Source of the DNA: an uncultured Dehalococcoidia bacterium
Lineage (GTDB): Bacteria; Chloroflexota; Dehalococcoidia; Lucifugimonadales; JADFKI01
NCBI GenBank assembly: GCA_958295865.1
Contig: CATQHF010000006.1
Coordinates: 231,466-295,465, forward strand
Direction: 5' to 3'
DNA: 64,000 bases
Below are positions 1 to 8,239 of this stretch, piece after piece; position 1 is the first letter of the stretch; every line of letters starts with the position of its first letter. The notes under the pieces were generated by a model. That model saw nothing but the letters and a program-made list of their open reading frames with translations, was not told where the DNA came from and ran no database searches. The position numbers and the translations under genes were made by a program.

Positions 1-789
1 CATTCCAAAGTGAAGTTGGTCACCGCCATACACGCGGAGACATCAACGGGCGTGCGTCAGCCGATAGGCGAACTGGCGCGCATCGCCAAGGCGCACGACG
101 CGCTGCTGATGGTCGACGCCGTAACCTCGCTTGGCGGCAACGAGGTCTCATTCGACGATTGGGGCGCGGACTACGCATATTCGGCGACGCAGAAATGCCT
201 CGGCTGCCCGCCGGGAATGTCCCCCGTAGCGGTCAGCGAGCAGGCGATAGACGCGATGCGACAGCGCAAGCAGCCGCCGATGTCGTGGTATCTTGACCTG
301 TCGCTGCTGGGCAACTACTGGGGCTGGGAAGGTCAGCGCGTATATCATCACACCGCGCCCGTCAGCATGATACTCGCGCTGCGTGAAGGGCTGCGCCAGG
401 CGCTCGGCGAAGGGCTGCCGGAACGCTACGCGCGGCACGCGCGCAACGCCCACGCGCTGAGCGCCGGCTTGGAAGCGCTGGGGCTTGGCTGCATCGTGCC
501 GGCCGAGCATCGGCTCGCCCAGATTACCGTTGTGAGCATACCCGACGGCGTAGAAGACATGCAGGTGCGACAAAGGCTGCTGCGCGGCTACGGCATCGAG
601 ATTGGCGGCGGTCTGGGCGAGTTCGCGGGCAAGGTCTGGCGCGTAGGGCTAATGGGCGAGTCCAGCAAGGCCGAATATGTCCTCGCGCTGCTCTCCGCGC
701 TGGAAAGGTCGCTGCCGGAGTTCGGATATGAGGTCGCCGCCGGAGCGGGCGTCGCCGCCGCAAGCGACGCGCTGAAGAGCGAGGGCTAA
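1..789 (+). CDS. Class V aminotransferase (alanine/serine-glyoxylate type), 5' end outside window
   Basis: PLP-dependent aminotransferase of the alanine-glyoxylate / serine-pyruvate group, which moves an amino group from alanine or serine to glyoxylate in the cytoplasm. The frame is open from base 1, so about a third of the usual ~380-390 residues is missing upstream. Visible are the PLP-pyridine aspartate in LLMVDAVTSLGG, the Schiff-base lysine in YSATQKCLGCPPG, and a C-terminal small domain ending with an alanine-rich tail. A GTG at 10 is internal, because the sequence before it (HSK) continues the family alignment. The gene ends at TAA 787-789, just before a strong terminator. Which amino donor is used cannot be decided from this fragment. 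Confidence 0.88.
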   Translation, partial: HSKVKLVTAIHAETSTGVRQPIGELARIAKAHDALLMVDAVTSLGGNEVSFDDWGADYAYSATQKCLGCPPGMSPVAVSEQAIDAMRQRKQPPMSWYLDLSLLGNYWGWEGQRVYHHTAPVSMILALREGLRQALGEGLPERYARHARNAHALSAGLEALGLGCIVPAEHRLAQITVVSIPDGVEDMQVRQRLLRGYGIEIGGGLGEFAGKVWRVGLMGESSKAEYVLALLSALERSLPEFGYEVAAGAGVAAASDALKSEG

Positions 790-810
790 ACTAGATGGGC
801 AGGATTTTCT

Positions 811-840
811 AAGGGCGGCGATTTAAGCGCCGCCCTTTTG
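811..840. terminator. Bidirectional intrinsic terminator
   Basis: A perfect 10-bp stem (811-820 with 828-837) closes a 7-nt loop. It is flanked by A and T runs, so it can end transcription of the aminotransferase on + and of the zinc-ribbon gene at 854 on -. Confidence 0.8.
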
Positions 841-853
841 TGGGATTGGGTGC

Positions 854-1051
854 CTATGCCACATCGTCGTGGCGGAAACGCGCGCGCAGCATCGCAAGCG
901 GGCTTGGGCGGCGGATGTCCGCAGCGTAGCCGCATTGCAAGCAGTGGATGTAGTCGCCGTACTGGTCGCGGTTGGCTTTCATGTCGCCCTTGCAGCGCGG
1001 ACACTGCTTCAGGTAAATCGCCCTGTTGGGGTTCGCTGAGTATAAGTTCAT
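854..1051 (-). CDS. Small zinc-ribbon protein, function unknown
   Basis: A 65-residue protein with two CxxC knuckles, CPRCKGDM (about residues 18-25) and CLQCGY (37-42), separated by a short charged loop with YGDY. This is the layout of a small rubredoxin- or zinc-ribbon-like fold that would bind one Zn. The start ATG at 1051 is chosen because AGGAGG sits 6 nt upstream; the in-frame ATG at 1066 lies across that ribosome site and is unlikely. Its 3' end shares the bidirectional terminator at 811-840. The tail is arginine-rich, so a nucleic-acid role is possible but unproven. I do not recognise a named family. Confidence 0.65.
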   Translation of the reverse strand: MNLYSANPNRAIYLKQCPRCKGDMKANRDQYGDYIHCLQCGYAADIRRPSPLAMLRARFRHDDVA

Positions 1052-1249
1052 CGGTGTCCTCCTCATCCGAATAATTGTTTCAACATCGGGATGGTAGAAC
1101 ACCTGTATTTGGCAAGTCAAGCGTATTTTGGTCGCTTTTCAGTAATTCGTTCTAAACAATCGTTTCGCCGTGCATGCGTCCGCACTTGAAGGCATGCGGC
1201 GCGTCAGCGCGGAGGCGCGGCGTAGAGCGCGCGCAAGGATAGCGGACAA

Positions 1250-1285
1250 AAGCAAAGGTGGCTCGCAAATCCGAGCCACCCTGAA
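1250..1285 (-). terminator. Intrinsic terminator of the HU gene
   Basis: A 9-bp perfect stem (1257-1265 with 1272-1280) has a 6-nt loop. Read on the minus strand it is followed by a T-rich tract (TTTGCTTTTGT). It lies about 25 bases past the HU stop. Confidence 0.75.
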
Positions 1286-1307
1286 ATGCTGAACCGCCGG
1301 AGCGCCA

Positions 1308-1604
1308 CTATCCTTGCGCGGCTTTGCTGAGGTCTGCCCCCGCGGAGAAGCCCACCCGCTTGTGCGCCGGCACCTCGATGAGGTCGCCTGCATGTCCGCC
1401 GCGAATCGGGCGCACTTTCCGCGCCTTTACATCCCGCAGTTCAAAGGAACCAAAGCCGGTGAGCACTACCCTGTCCCCTTCGCTCAGCGCTTTTTGGATA
1501 CTTTTCAGCACCGCATTGAGAGCCGCCTCTCCTTCCGCCAAGGACTTCCCCTCCATTTCGTTTGCGACGCGCCTCGCCATTTCACCCTTCCTAAGAGTTG
1601 CCAT
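1308..1604 (-). CDS. HU/IHF-family nucleoid DNA-binding protein
   Basis: A 98-residue HU-type protein, the usual family length, which dimerises and bends or compacts DNA. The N-terminal helical part (MATLRKGEMARRVANEMEGK) is followed by the beta saddle GDRVVLTGFGSFELRDV and the arm/tail segment RKVRPIRGG ... IEVPAHKRVGFSAG, which matches the HU signature although the arm is not the classical RNPQTG form. Start ATG 1604 is preferred because AAGGAGG lies 9 nt upstream; the ATG at 1613 directly abuts that site. It is monocistronic, with its own terminator and a possible promoter at 1688-1717. Confidence 0.88.
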   Translation of the reverse strand: MATLRKGEMARRVANEMEGKSLAEGEAALNAVLKSIQKALSEGDRVVLTGFGSFELRDVKARKVRPIRGGHAGDLIEVPAHKRVGFSAGADLSKAAQG

Positions 1605-1687
1605 TATTAGCATCCTCCTTGTTTTTTAACTCATTGATAATTAACCTAGCTGATGACGCTAGTTCACTGGTCGTTTTGCTGGCACTG

Positions 1688-1717
1688 AGTTTAGCACCGA
1701 TACTAAACGATTTTCAA
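1688..1717 (-). promoter_or_regulatory. Possible sigma70-like promoter for the HU gene
   Basis: On the minus strand TTGAAA (1717-1712) is followed after 18 nt by TAAACT (1693-1688), about 85 bases before the HU start. The surroundings are AT-rich compared with the rest of the window. The -10 is weak. Confidence 0.35.
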
Positions 1718-1739
1718 GCAACCGAAGCGTGAATTGCGC

Positions 1740-1752
1740 GGGGGGGGGGGGG
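1740..1752. repeat. Homopolymer run of 13 G
   Basis: An uninterrupted run of 13 guanines lies in the non-coding gap between HU and the SMP-30 gene. It may be a slippage-prone tract or a length error of sequencing. The rest of the gap 1605-1882 holds only the possible HU promoter and the SMP-30 ribosome site. Confidence 0.9.
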
Positions 1753-1882
1753 CAATCTTGCGGCGAAACTAGAGAAATCAGAAAGTAACAGTATGCTTTC
1801 AAAGTTCAGTCCCCAAAATATATCTTAAACGACAAACGCTTGTAAAGCCTCTGCCACAGATTGAAAATCAAGGAGAATTCTG

Positions 1883-2740
1883 ATGAAACTCGAACTAATT
1901 GCGGACTACAATTGCATCGTTGGGGAAGGCCCAATGTGGCATCCCTTGGAGAACAAAGTCTATTGGGCGGACATTCCGCAAGGCAGGATTTTCCGCTACG
2001 ACCCCGCGACGGGCGAGCATAGCCGCATATTCGAGGGCGCGCAGGTCGGCGGCTTCACCGTGCAGGCGGACGGCTCGCTATTGCTGTTCATGGAACGCGG
2101 CGCGGTGGCGTCGCTCCGCAACGGCAGCCTCGAATACCACATCCGCGAGATACCCGCGGAGCGCGAGACGCGCTTCAACGATGTCATCGCAGACCCGGCC
2201 GGCCGCGTCTTCTGCGGCACGATGCCCGCGCCCGACCACGCCGGCAGCCTGTATCGCCTAGATACCGACGGCTCTGTAACACAGGTACTCGACGGCATCG
2301 GAATCTCCAACGGCATGGGCTTCACGCCCGACAGCAAGCGAATGTACTATACCGACTCCCCAACGCACAACATCTACATCTTCGACTACGACATGGACAC
2401 CGGCGAGTTGTCGAACCGCCAAGTATTCGTCAATACCGGGCGGAGCGACGGCATCCCCGACGGCATGACGGTGGATGCGGGCGGCTATGTCTGGTCCGCG
2501 CGCTGGGACGGCTCCTCGCTCGTGCGCTACTCGCCCGCAGGTGAGCAGGAACGGCGAATATGGTTTCCCGCGCGCAAGGTCTCCAGCGTCATATTCGGCG
2601 GCGACGACTACACCGACATGTATGTCACCACCGCGGGCGGGCAGGACAAGACAAGCGAGGGACCGGGCGCGGGCTGCCTGTACAGGCTAAATGTCGGCAT
2701 CAGGGGCAAGGCAGAATACCTATCACGGATTGGCTTGTAG
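1883..2740 (+). CDS. SMP-30/gluconolactonase-family sugar lactonase
   Basis: A 285-residue six-bladed beta-propeller of the SMP-30/gluconolactonase/LRE family. These metal-dependent enzymes open sugar-acid lactones in the cytoplasm. Family ligands are visible: Glu15 in VGEGPMWHP, Asn in RFNDVIADPAGRVFCGTM (about residue 98), Asn in GISNGMGFTPDSKRMYYTDS (about 144) and Asp in GIPDGMTVDAGGYVW (about 195). Length is normal. ATG 1883 follows AAGGAG at good distance. It is a single gene in a gap between HU and the MITE upstream of yebC, so the context gives no substrate; gluconolactone or another aldonolactone is an inference from the family. Confidence 0.9.
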   Translation: MKLELIADYNCIVGEGPMWHPLENKVYWADIPQGRIFRYDPATGEHSRIFEGAQVGGFTVQADGSLLLFMERGAVASLRNGSLEYHIREIPAERETRFNDVIADPAGRVFCGTMPAPDHAGSLYRLDTDGSVTQVLDGIGISNGMGFTPDSKRMYYTDSPTHNIYIFDYDMDTGELSNRQVFVNTGRSDGIPDGMTVDAGGYVWSARWDGSSLVRYSPAGEQERRIWFPARKVSSVIFGGDDYTDMYVTTAGGQDKTSEGPGAGCLYRLNVGIRGKAEYLSRIGL

Positions 2741-2763
2741 CATGAATACCGCGCCAAACGGGG

Positions 2764-2922
2764 AAGAAATTTGCATTAGTCCCTTCCCCCTTGTTGGGGG
2801 AAAGTTTCCAGTCTGGCAAGCGAGTTGGTCGCGCCAATTGTCCCTTCCCCCTTTGGGGGAAGGTTAGGATGGGGGCGAAAACGCTCGCCCACCGACGGCT
2901 AAACTACTAATGCAATTTTCTC
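2764..2922 (+). repeat. MITE-like repeat, copy 1 (compound)
   Basis: Ends with the terminal repeat ACTAATGCAATTTTCTC at 2906-2922 and contains the shared core (CCTTCCCCC, GGTTAGGATGGGGGCGAAAA, CGACGGCTAAAC). The left end is duplicated: a second CCCTTCCCCC-loop-GGGGGAA segment at 2780-2803 precedes the standard one at 2841-2863, so this copy is longer than the other three (28952, 45048, 54800). Confidence 0.8.
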
Positions 2923-2939
2923 AAACGGCAAGCAGCCTT

Positions 2940-2968
2940 TTGACCGACTAGATGGCGAGTGCTAAAAT
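2940..2968 (+). promoter_or_regulatory. Sigma70-like promoter for yebC-ruvC-ruvA
   Basis: TTGACC (2940-2945) and TAAAAT (2963-2968) are separated by exactly 17 nt, about 40 bases before the yebC start. It begins 18 bases after the end of the MITE copy. Confidence 0.75.
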
Positions 2969-3009
2969 GAGGCTTCCAAACATATCGATAGCTTTACAGG
3001 AGTTGCGTT

Positions 3010-3765
3010 ATGTCCGGTCATTCTAAATGGTCAACGATAAAACATGCCAAGGCGATAACCGACGCGCGGCGCGGCAAGCTCTTCACAAAGCTGACGCGAG
3101 AGGTGATTATCGCCGCGCGGCAAGGCGGCGGCGACCCAAGTATGAACATCCGCCTGCGGATGGCTATACAAAAGGCGAAAGACGCCAACATGCCGAACGA
3201 CAACATCGATCGCGCGGTCAAGAGAGGCACGGGCGAGTCCGGCGAGCAAGACCAGATGGTGGAGTTCACCTACGAGGGCTATGGCCCCGGCGGCGTCGCC
3301 ATCATGCTGCAAACGCTCACCGACAACCGCAACCGCACGGTGTCCGCCATACGCTCCACGCTCACCAAGGCGGGCGGCAACCTCGCGCAGTCGGGCGCGG
3401 TCGCATGGCAGTTCCACCAAAAGGGCGTGGTCGTCGTCAATGCGGAGGAAGACGACGCCGAAGAGTTCGCGCTAGTCGCCATAGACGCCGGCGCGGACGA
3501 CTTCGAGACCTTCGACTCCACCCTGCAAATCTACTCGCCCGTGGACAGGCTGGAGGACATACGCCAGACGCTCACCGACACCGAGGCGTCCATCGTATCC
3601 TCCGAGCTGTCCATGATCCCCAGCAACACGATTACGCTGGACGCCAAGTCCGCCTCCCAGACGCTGCGCCTGCTCGACCAGCTCGAGGAACTGGACGATG
3701 TGCAGAAGGTCTATTCCAACGCCGACTTTCCGGACGAGGTTCTGGAACAGTACCGCGACGAATAG
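3010..3765 (+). CDS. yebC: YebC/PmpR-family protein (TACO1-like)
   Basis: A 251-residue YebC-family protein, full length. The N-terminus MSGHSKWSTIKHAK is the family hallmark, followed by RRGKLFTKLTREV, the acidic middle domain with EGYGPGGVAIMLQTLTDNRNRT and the C-terminal part with SELSMIPSNT. Members have been described both as DNA-binding regulators and as factors that relieve ribosome stalling at proline runs. The start follows CAGGAG. It heads an operon with ruvC 8 nt downstream and ruvA, the order seen in many bacteria. A promoter is visible at 2940-2968. Confidence 0.95.
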   Translation: MSGHSKWSTIKHAKAITDARRGKLFTKLTREVIIAARQGGGDPSMNIRLRMAIQKAKDANMPNDNIDRAVKRGTGESGEQDQMVEFTYEGYGPGGVAIMLQTLTDNRNRTVSAIRSTLTKAGGNLAQSGAVAWQFHQKGVVVVNAEEDDAEEFALVAIDAGADDFETFDSTLQIYSPVDRLEDIRQTLTDTEASIVSSELSMIPSNTITLDAKSASQTLRLLDQLEELDDVQKVYSNADFPDEVLEQYRDE

Positions 3766-3773
3766 AGGCTGCC

Positions 3774-4274
3774 GTGCGTATCATCGGAGTCGACCCGGGC
3801 ACCTACAACATGGGCGTCGGCGTTGTGGATGCCGACGGCGACATGCTCAGCCTCGCGCATGCGGATGTGCTGAAAGCGGCGCGCGGCACACCGCTATCAG
3901 AGCGTCTGGGCCGCCTGTACGCCTCACTGCTCGACTACATCGCCGTCTGCGAACCCGCTGCGATGGCAATCGAAGAGCCTTTCGTGGCGCGCAATGTCCG
4001 CTCCGCGATGGCGGTCGGTCAGGCGCAGGCGGTAGCGATGATAGCGGCGGCGGCATCAGGCATCGATGTCCATTCTTACGCTCCCAGAGAGGTGAAGATG
4101 GCGATAACCGGCTTTGGCGGCAGCTCCAAGGAACAGGTGCAAGAGATGGTCATGGTAACGCTGAACATGCACGCGCCGCCGCCATCGCCCGACGCCTCCG
4201 ATGCGCTCGCGGTGGCGATATGCCACATCAACGCCAGCCGCGCGCAAGCCCTCATCGCATCGGAACGCCCCTAA
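3774..4274 (+). CDS. ruvC: Crossover junction endodeoxyribonuclease RuvC
   Basis: A 166-residue Holliday-junction resolvase that makes paired nicks in four-way junctions. The RNase-H-like fold starts MRIIGVDPGTYNMGVGVV. The four catalytic acids can be placed at Asp7, Glu67 (AMAIEEPF), Asp140 and Asp143 (SPDASDALAVA). GTG 3774 is the chosen start: it lies 8 nt after the yebC stop, has an AGAGG site overlapping that stop, and gives the canonical N-terminus. The same frame is open far upstream inside yebC, but that part is not coding. It is coupled to ruvA, whose start follows its TAA by 1-13 nt. Confidence 0.94.
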   Translation: MRIIGVDPGTYNMGVGVVDADGDMLSLAHADVLKAARGTPLSERLGRLYASLLDYIAVCEPAAMAIEEPFVARNVRSAMAVGQAQAVAMIAAAASGIDVHSYAPREVKMAITGFGGSSKEQVQEMVMVTLNMHAPPPSPDASDALAVAICHINASRAQALIASERP

Positions 4275-4287
4275 TATGGTGTCCTCG

Positions 4288-4863
4288 ATGATTTCATCTG
4301 TGCGCGGCATACTGGAAGGCGCGGGAGGCGACTGGGTCGATGTTGCCATCGGCGGGGTTACGCTGCGCGTGAGTGCGCCATCATCCTCGGTAGAGGCGCT
4401 CGGAAGCATCGGCAGCCAAGTGCGCCTGTTCACATCGTTGCAGGTCAGAGAGGACAGCCTCAACCTGTACGGGTTCGCAACGGCAGAAGCGCGGCAGGCT
4501 TTCGAGACGCTCATCGGCATTAGCGGCATAGGCCCGCGCGTCGCATTGAGCGTCCTGTCCATATTCAGCCCCGAAGCGCTTGCGGCGGCTGTGGAATCGG
4601 GCGATGTGAAGAGCTTCACCGCAGTGCCCGGCGTTGGGCGCAGGACGGCAAACCGCATCCTGCTAGAGCTGAAGGGCAAGCTGGAACTGGACTGGAGCGA
4701 TGCGAGCGCGCCAACGCCCGACGCCGACGCCATAGCCGCCCTGACAGCGCTCGGATATACGCAGGTCGAAGCGCGAGAGGCGCTATCGGCGCTTCCCAAA
4801 GATGGCGACCTCACCACCGAAGACAAGGTACGCCTGGCGCTCCGGCAGATAGCGGGCGCATAA
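4288..4863 (+). CDS. ruvA: Holliday junction branch-migration protein RuvA
   Basis: A 191-residue RuvA that tetramerises on Holliday junctions and loads the RuvB motor. It begins MISSVRGILEG with the N-terminal OB fold, then two helix-hairpin-helix motifs, LIGISGIGPRVALSVLS and FTAVPGVGRRTANRILLELKGKL, and a C-terminal domain III (ALTALGYTQVEAREAL). ATG 4288 is chosen because the family starts with M-I-x-x-L/V-R-G; the ATG at 4276, one base after the ruvC stop, is a possible coupled alternative adding four residues. No ruvB is present in this operon, which instead continues with a methyltransferase. Confidence 0.94.
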   Translation: MISSVRGILEGAGGDWVDVAIGGVTLRVSAPSSSVEALGSIGSQVRLFTSLQVREDSLNLYGFATAEARQAFETLIGISGIGPRVALSVLSIFSPEALAAAVESGDVKSFTAVPGVGRRTANRILLELKGKLELDWSDASAPTPDADAIAALTALGYTQVEAREALSALPKDGDLTTEDKVRLALRQIAGA

Positions 4864-4868
4864 GCGGC

Positions 4869-5657
4869 ATGAACATTACGCCGTATGACGCCTGGGCAGA
4901 CATCTACGACGCCGTTTTCTCCTATGTCACGGACGACATTCCCTTCTACATCGACGAAGCAAGGCGAGCGGGCGGCGCGGTGCTAGAACTCGGCTGCGGA
5001 ACGGGGCGCGTCGCCATCCCCATAGCGCAGAGCGGCATAGATATAGTCGGGCTGGACTATTCGACCGCTATGCTGCAACGCGCGCGGCGAAAGGCTAATG
5101 CGGCGCGGGCCACAAGTCTGACGCTGGCGCAAGGGGATATGCGCGATTTCACACTCACGCGCCGGTTCAGCCTTATCATCATCCCGTTTCGGGGGCTACT
5201 GTCATTGCTGTCAGTCGAGGACGAGGCGCGCGCGCTGCTGAACATCAAGCGGCATCTCGCGCCGGGCGGCAGGCTCATATTCGACATATTCGTGCCCGAC
5301 CTCAATATGCTATTGCAGGACGGCGATGTTCCCTACCACTTCCGCGATGTCCACGATCCGGAGAGCGGCAAGCGCATAGTCTTGTGGAATCAAGCCAGCT
5401 ACGACGCATTCAGCCAGATTATGAGCATCCGCACAACCATCGAGGAACTCGACGACTACGGGCGCGTCGCCAGCAAGATATACCGCGACTTCGCCCTGCG
5501 CTACATCTTTCGCTGGGAAATGCACCACCTACTGCGAGCGTGCGGCTACGATGCGCTCGCCCTATACGGCGACTTCCAGCGCAACCCCTTCGACGAACAC
5601 AGCGCCGACATGATATGGGTGACTGCCCCCATCGAACCAGCCATGCCCTGTCATTGA
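4869..5657 (+). CDS. Class I SAM-dependent methyltransferase
   Basis: A 262-residue methyltransferase with motif I VLELGCGTGRVAIPIA at residues 38-53, the acidic ribose-binding residue in IVGLDYSTAMLQ, and QGDMRDFTL as motif II. The N-terminal YDAWADIYDAVF is typical of small-molecule methyltransferases of the methyltransf_25 type. It starts 5 nt after the ruvA stop, so it is probably cotranscribed with yebC-ruvC-ruvA. The substrate cannot be told; no recombination role is implied by position alone. Confidence 0.85.
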   Translation: MNITPYDAWADIYDAVFSYVTDDIPFYIDEARRAGGAVLELGCGTGRVAIPIAQSGIDIVGLDYSTAMLQRARRKANAARATSLTLAQGDMRDFTLTRRFSLIIIPFRGLLSLLSVEDEARALLNIKRHLAPGGRLIFDIFVPDLNMLLQDGDVPYHFRDVHDPESGKRIVLWNQASYDAFSQIMSIRTTIEELDDYGRVASKIYRDFALRYIFRWEMHHLLRACGYDALALYGDFQRNPFDEHSADMIWVTAPIEPAMPCH

Positions 5658-5716
5658 GCAAGTTCTGTTCAGCGTTCAACCCTGTGAACCACAGCAAGAA
5701 AGGATCTTGAGTATCT

Positions 5717-8239
5717 ATGAAATCTTCAAAGCTTACATTTGCGCTGCTCATCGCGGTCGCCGCGTCTGCCGCGCTTTTCTTTGCGCTCTTTTTCGGCTCG
5801 GATAACATCCGCGTGCAAGCGCAGACCGGCGACACGCCTACGCCCGCGCCCGAACAAGGCGGTGATTTCGGCGTCCAGAACCTTCCGCCGCTTGAAGGCA
5901 AGGTCAATCCGCCCAAGCACCCCAATTTGGACTCCATGCTCAACCGGATTGTGGAGCAGGTGGATAGCGGGGAGTTCTCGGCGCAGACTGCGGCGGCCGG
6001 CGCGCCGCTGCATGATGAGGACTCGGTCGCGGTAACTCTGTACATCACGGAAGGCTACGCGGAAGGTGTGCGCGACTTCCTCAGCGACAACGGCGCATCG
6101 CCGCGCAATGTGGGCGTGGACTATATCGAGGCGTACATCCCCGTGTCGCTGCTTGCCTCCGCTTCACGGCAGGCGGGCGTCATCAGTGTACGAACAATCA
6201 TCCCGCCGCAGCCCGCGCAGGGCGCAGTCGTGAGCGAGGGCGCGGCGGCGCACGGCGCGCCCGCTTGGCATGCCGCCGGACAAAAAGGCGCGGGCGTCAA
6301 GATTGGCGTGATTGATACGGGCTTTCAGAACTTCAGCAGCCTCATGGGAACGGAACTTCCCTCGTCGGTGCAGGCGAGATGCTACACTGACATCGGGGTA
6401 TTCACATCCAATTTGGCAGACTGCACGGACAGCGACGATGGCGAGTCCAGAAAGCTTCACGGCACGGCGGTAACGGAAGCGGTATTCGACATCGCCCCGG
6501 ATGCGACCTACTACATTGCCAACACCAGTTCATACAGCGACTTGAAAGCCACCGTCGAGTGGATGGTATCGCAGGATGTGGATGTCATCAACTCATCGGT
6601 ACGCTGGATTTGGCAAGGTCCAGGCGATGGCACATCTCCGTTCAGCAACAGCGTGCTCAGGAGCGTGGATATTGCCATAGCGGGCGGCAGCGCTTGGGTA
6701 AATAGCGCTGGAAATAAAGCGCGGGATACATGGTTCGGAGGTTTCACAGACACAGATGCTGATGGATGGCACAATTTTACAAACATTGTTGAGTGCACCT
6801 ACGTTAGCCTTCAATCTGGAGATCTGTTTGTTGCCCAGCTTCGATGGGATGATAGCTGGGGCGAAGCAAACAGGGATTTGGAACTCTATCTCATGGCTCC
6901 TTCCGCTGGCACTCTTCAGACTGTTGCTTTGAGTGAAGACACGCAGGCAGGGGGACCAAGGCACTATCCACGCGAGGTGCTTTCTTACACTCCCACTATC
7001 AGCGGAAATTACTGTCTAGCTGTCAGACAATTCGGCGGCGCAACGCCGGGCTGGATTCAGTTGCAGTCTTTCAGTGATCCAGATTTACAGCACCATACAT
7101 TGAACTACAGTATTGTTAACCCTGCCGAAAGCGCCAATCCAGGCTTGCTTGCCGTGGGCGCGGCGCGCTGGAGCGATACAAGCACAATCGAATCGTTCAG
7201 CAGCCGAGGCCCCGCGCCTGACGGCAGAATCAAGCCCGACATCGTGGGCGCGGATGGCGCACGGACGGTATCTAGGCGCACAGCAAGCAACCCAAACGGC
7301 AATGTCTTCGGCACAAGCCAGTCGTCGCCGCATGTGGCGGGACTAGCCGCGCTGGTAAAGCAGCGCTTCCCTGATTACAGCCCGGCTCAAGTCGCCAACT
7401 ACTTGAAGACGAACGCGCAGGCGCGCGGCGGTGTGCCAAACAACACTTGGGGCTACGGCTTCGCCATGCTGCCTGCGTCAGACGCGGCGACGCCTGAACC
7501 AACACCGGCCCCGACGCCTGAACCTACGCCCGAGCCGACACCTGAACCTACGGCGACGCCTACCGATCCCTGCTTCGAGGCGCTCACGGGCGACGCCACC
7601 GTAAGCGGAACTTGGACGAGCGAGTGCGTATCCGAGAGCATAGACGACAGCAACACCTACTACTCGCGCTTCTATACCTTCACGCTCGGGGAATCTGCCG
7701 AGGTAACGATAACGCTGGAATCGACGGTCAACACATACCTCTACCTGCTGAGTGGCACGGGCAAGGATGGCAATGTGCTGCACGAGAACGACGACCACGA
7801 CGGCACGAACTCGCGCATACAGGAGACATTGCAGGCGGGAAGCTACACCATCGACGCCACGACATACGACACAAGCGCGACGGGCGACTTCACGCTGACG
7901 GTCGCAGGGCTGCCCGATGCCGGCACGGGGCCTGTGCCGACGCCGACGCCGGAGCCGACGCCCGGGCCTACGCCTGAGCCAACACCGGGGCCGACGCCCG
8001 AACCGACGCCCACGCCGGCAGGCGGCTATACGGATGTGAGCCGCGGGACCGACCATGCTTGCGCGCTGCACACCAGCGGCTCAATAGCGTGCTGGGGCGC
8101 GAACACGCACGGGCAGGCATCGCCGCCTTCGGGCAGTTTCACGGCAATCAGCAGCGGGGACAAGGGCAGTTGCGCCGTGAGACAGGGTGATGGCGTGGTG
8201 GTTTGCTGGGGGAGTTTTGAGGTCAACAGGGGGAATTAA
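5717..8239 (+). CDS. Secreted or membrane-anchored subtilisin-like (S8) protease with PPC-like domain and partial RCC1-like tail
   Basis: An 840-residue extracytoplasmic serine protease. One hydrophobic N-terminal segment (about 6-27) is a signal peptide or anchor. The S8 catalytic triad is visible as Asp200 (IGVIDTGF), His248 (LHGTAVTE) and Ser534 (GTSQSSPHVAG), with the oxyanion Asn in WVNSAGN. A beta-rich insert sits between the last two. Proline-threonine repeats (TPEPTPEPTPEP, about 594-612 and 738-768) act as linkers around a PPC-like beta-sandwich (about 630-735). The last ~65 residues hold about one and a half RCC1-like units (HACALHTSGSIACWG, GSCAVRQGDGVVVCWG) and then stop at the edge of a dispersed repeat, so the tail may be truncated. 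The target is unknown. Confidence 0.88.
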   Translation: MKSSKLTFALLIAVAASAALFFALFFGSDNIRVQAQTGDTPTPAPEQGGDFGVQNLPPLEGKVNPPKHPNLDSMLNRIVEQVDSGEFSAQTAAAGAPLHDEDSVAVTLYITEGYAEGVRDFLSDNGASPRNVGVDYIEAYIPVSLLASASRQAGVISVRTIIPPQPAQGAVVSEGAAAHGAPAWHAAGQKGAGVKIGVIDTGFQNFSSLMGTELPSSVQARCYTDIGVFTSNLADCTDSDDGESRKLHGTAVTEAVFDIAPDATYYIANTSSYSDLKATVEWMVSQDVDVINSSVRWIWQGPGDGTSPFSNSVLRSVDIAIAGGSAWVNSAGNKARDTWFGGFTDTDADGWHNFTNIVECTYVSLQSGDLFVAQLRWDDSWGEANRDLELYLMAPSAGTLQTVALSEDTQAGGPRHYPREVLSYTPTISGNYCLAVRQFGGATPGWIQLQSFSDPDLQHHTLNYSIVNPAESANPGLLAVGAARWSDTSTIESFSSRGPAPDGRIKPDIVGADGARTVSRRTASNPNGNVFGTSQSSPHVAGLAALVKQRFPDYSPAQVANYLKTNAQARGGVPNNTWGYGFAMLPASDAATPEPTPAPTPEPTPEPTPEPTATPTDPCFEALTGDATVSGTWTSECVSESIDDSNTYYSRFYTFTLGESAEVTITLESTVNTYLYLLSGTGKDGNVLHENDDHDGTNSRIQETLQAGSYTIDATTYDTSATGDFTLTVAGLPDAGTGPVPTPTPEPTPGPTPEPTPGPTPEPTPTPAGGYTDVSRGTDHACALHTSGSIACWGANTHGQASPPSGSFTAISSGDKGSCAVRQGDGVVVCWGSFEVNRGN

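Noticed and set aside
3027..3773. Long frame overlapping yebC and running into ruvC
   Set aside because: Only the part from 3774 has RuvC homology; upstream it is an arginine-rich shadow of yebC.
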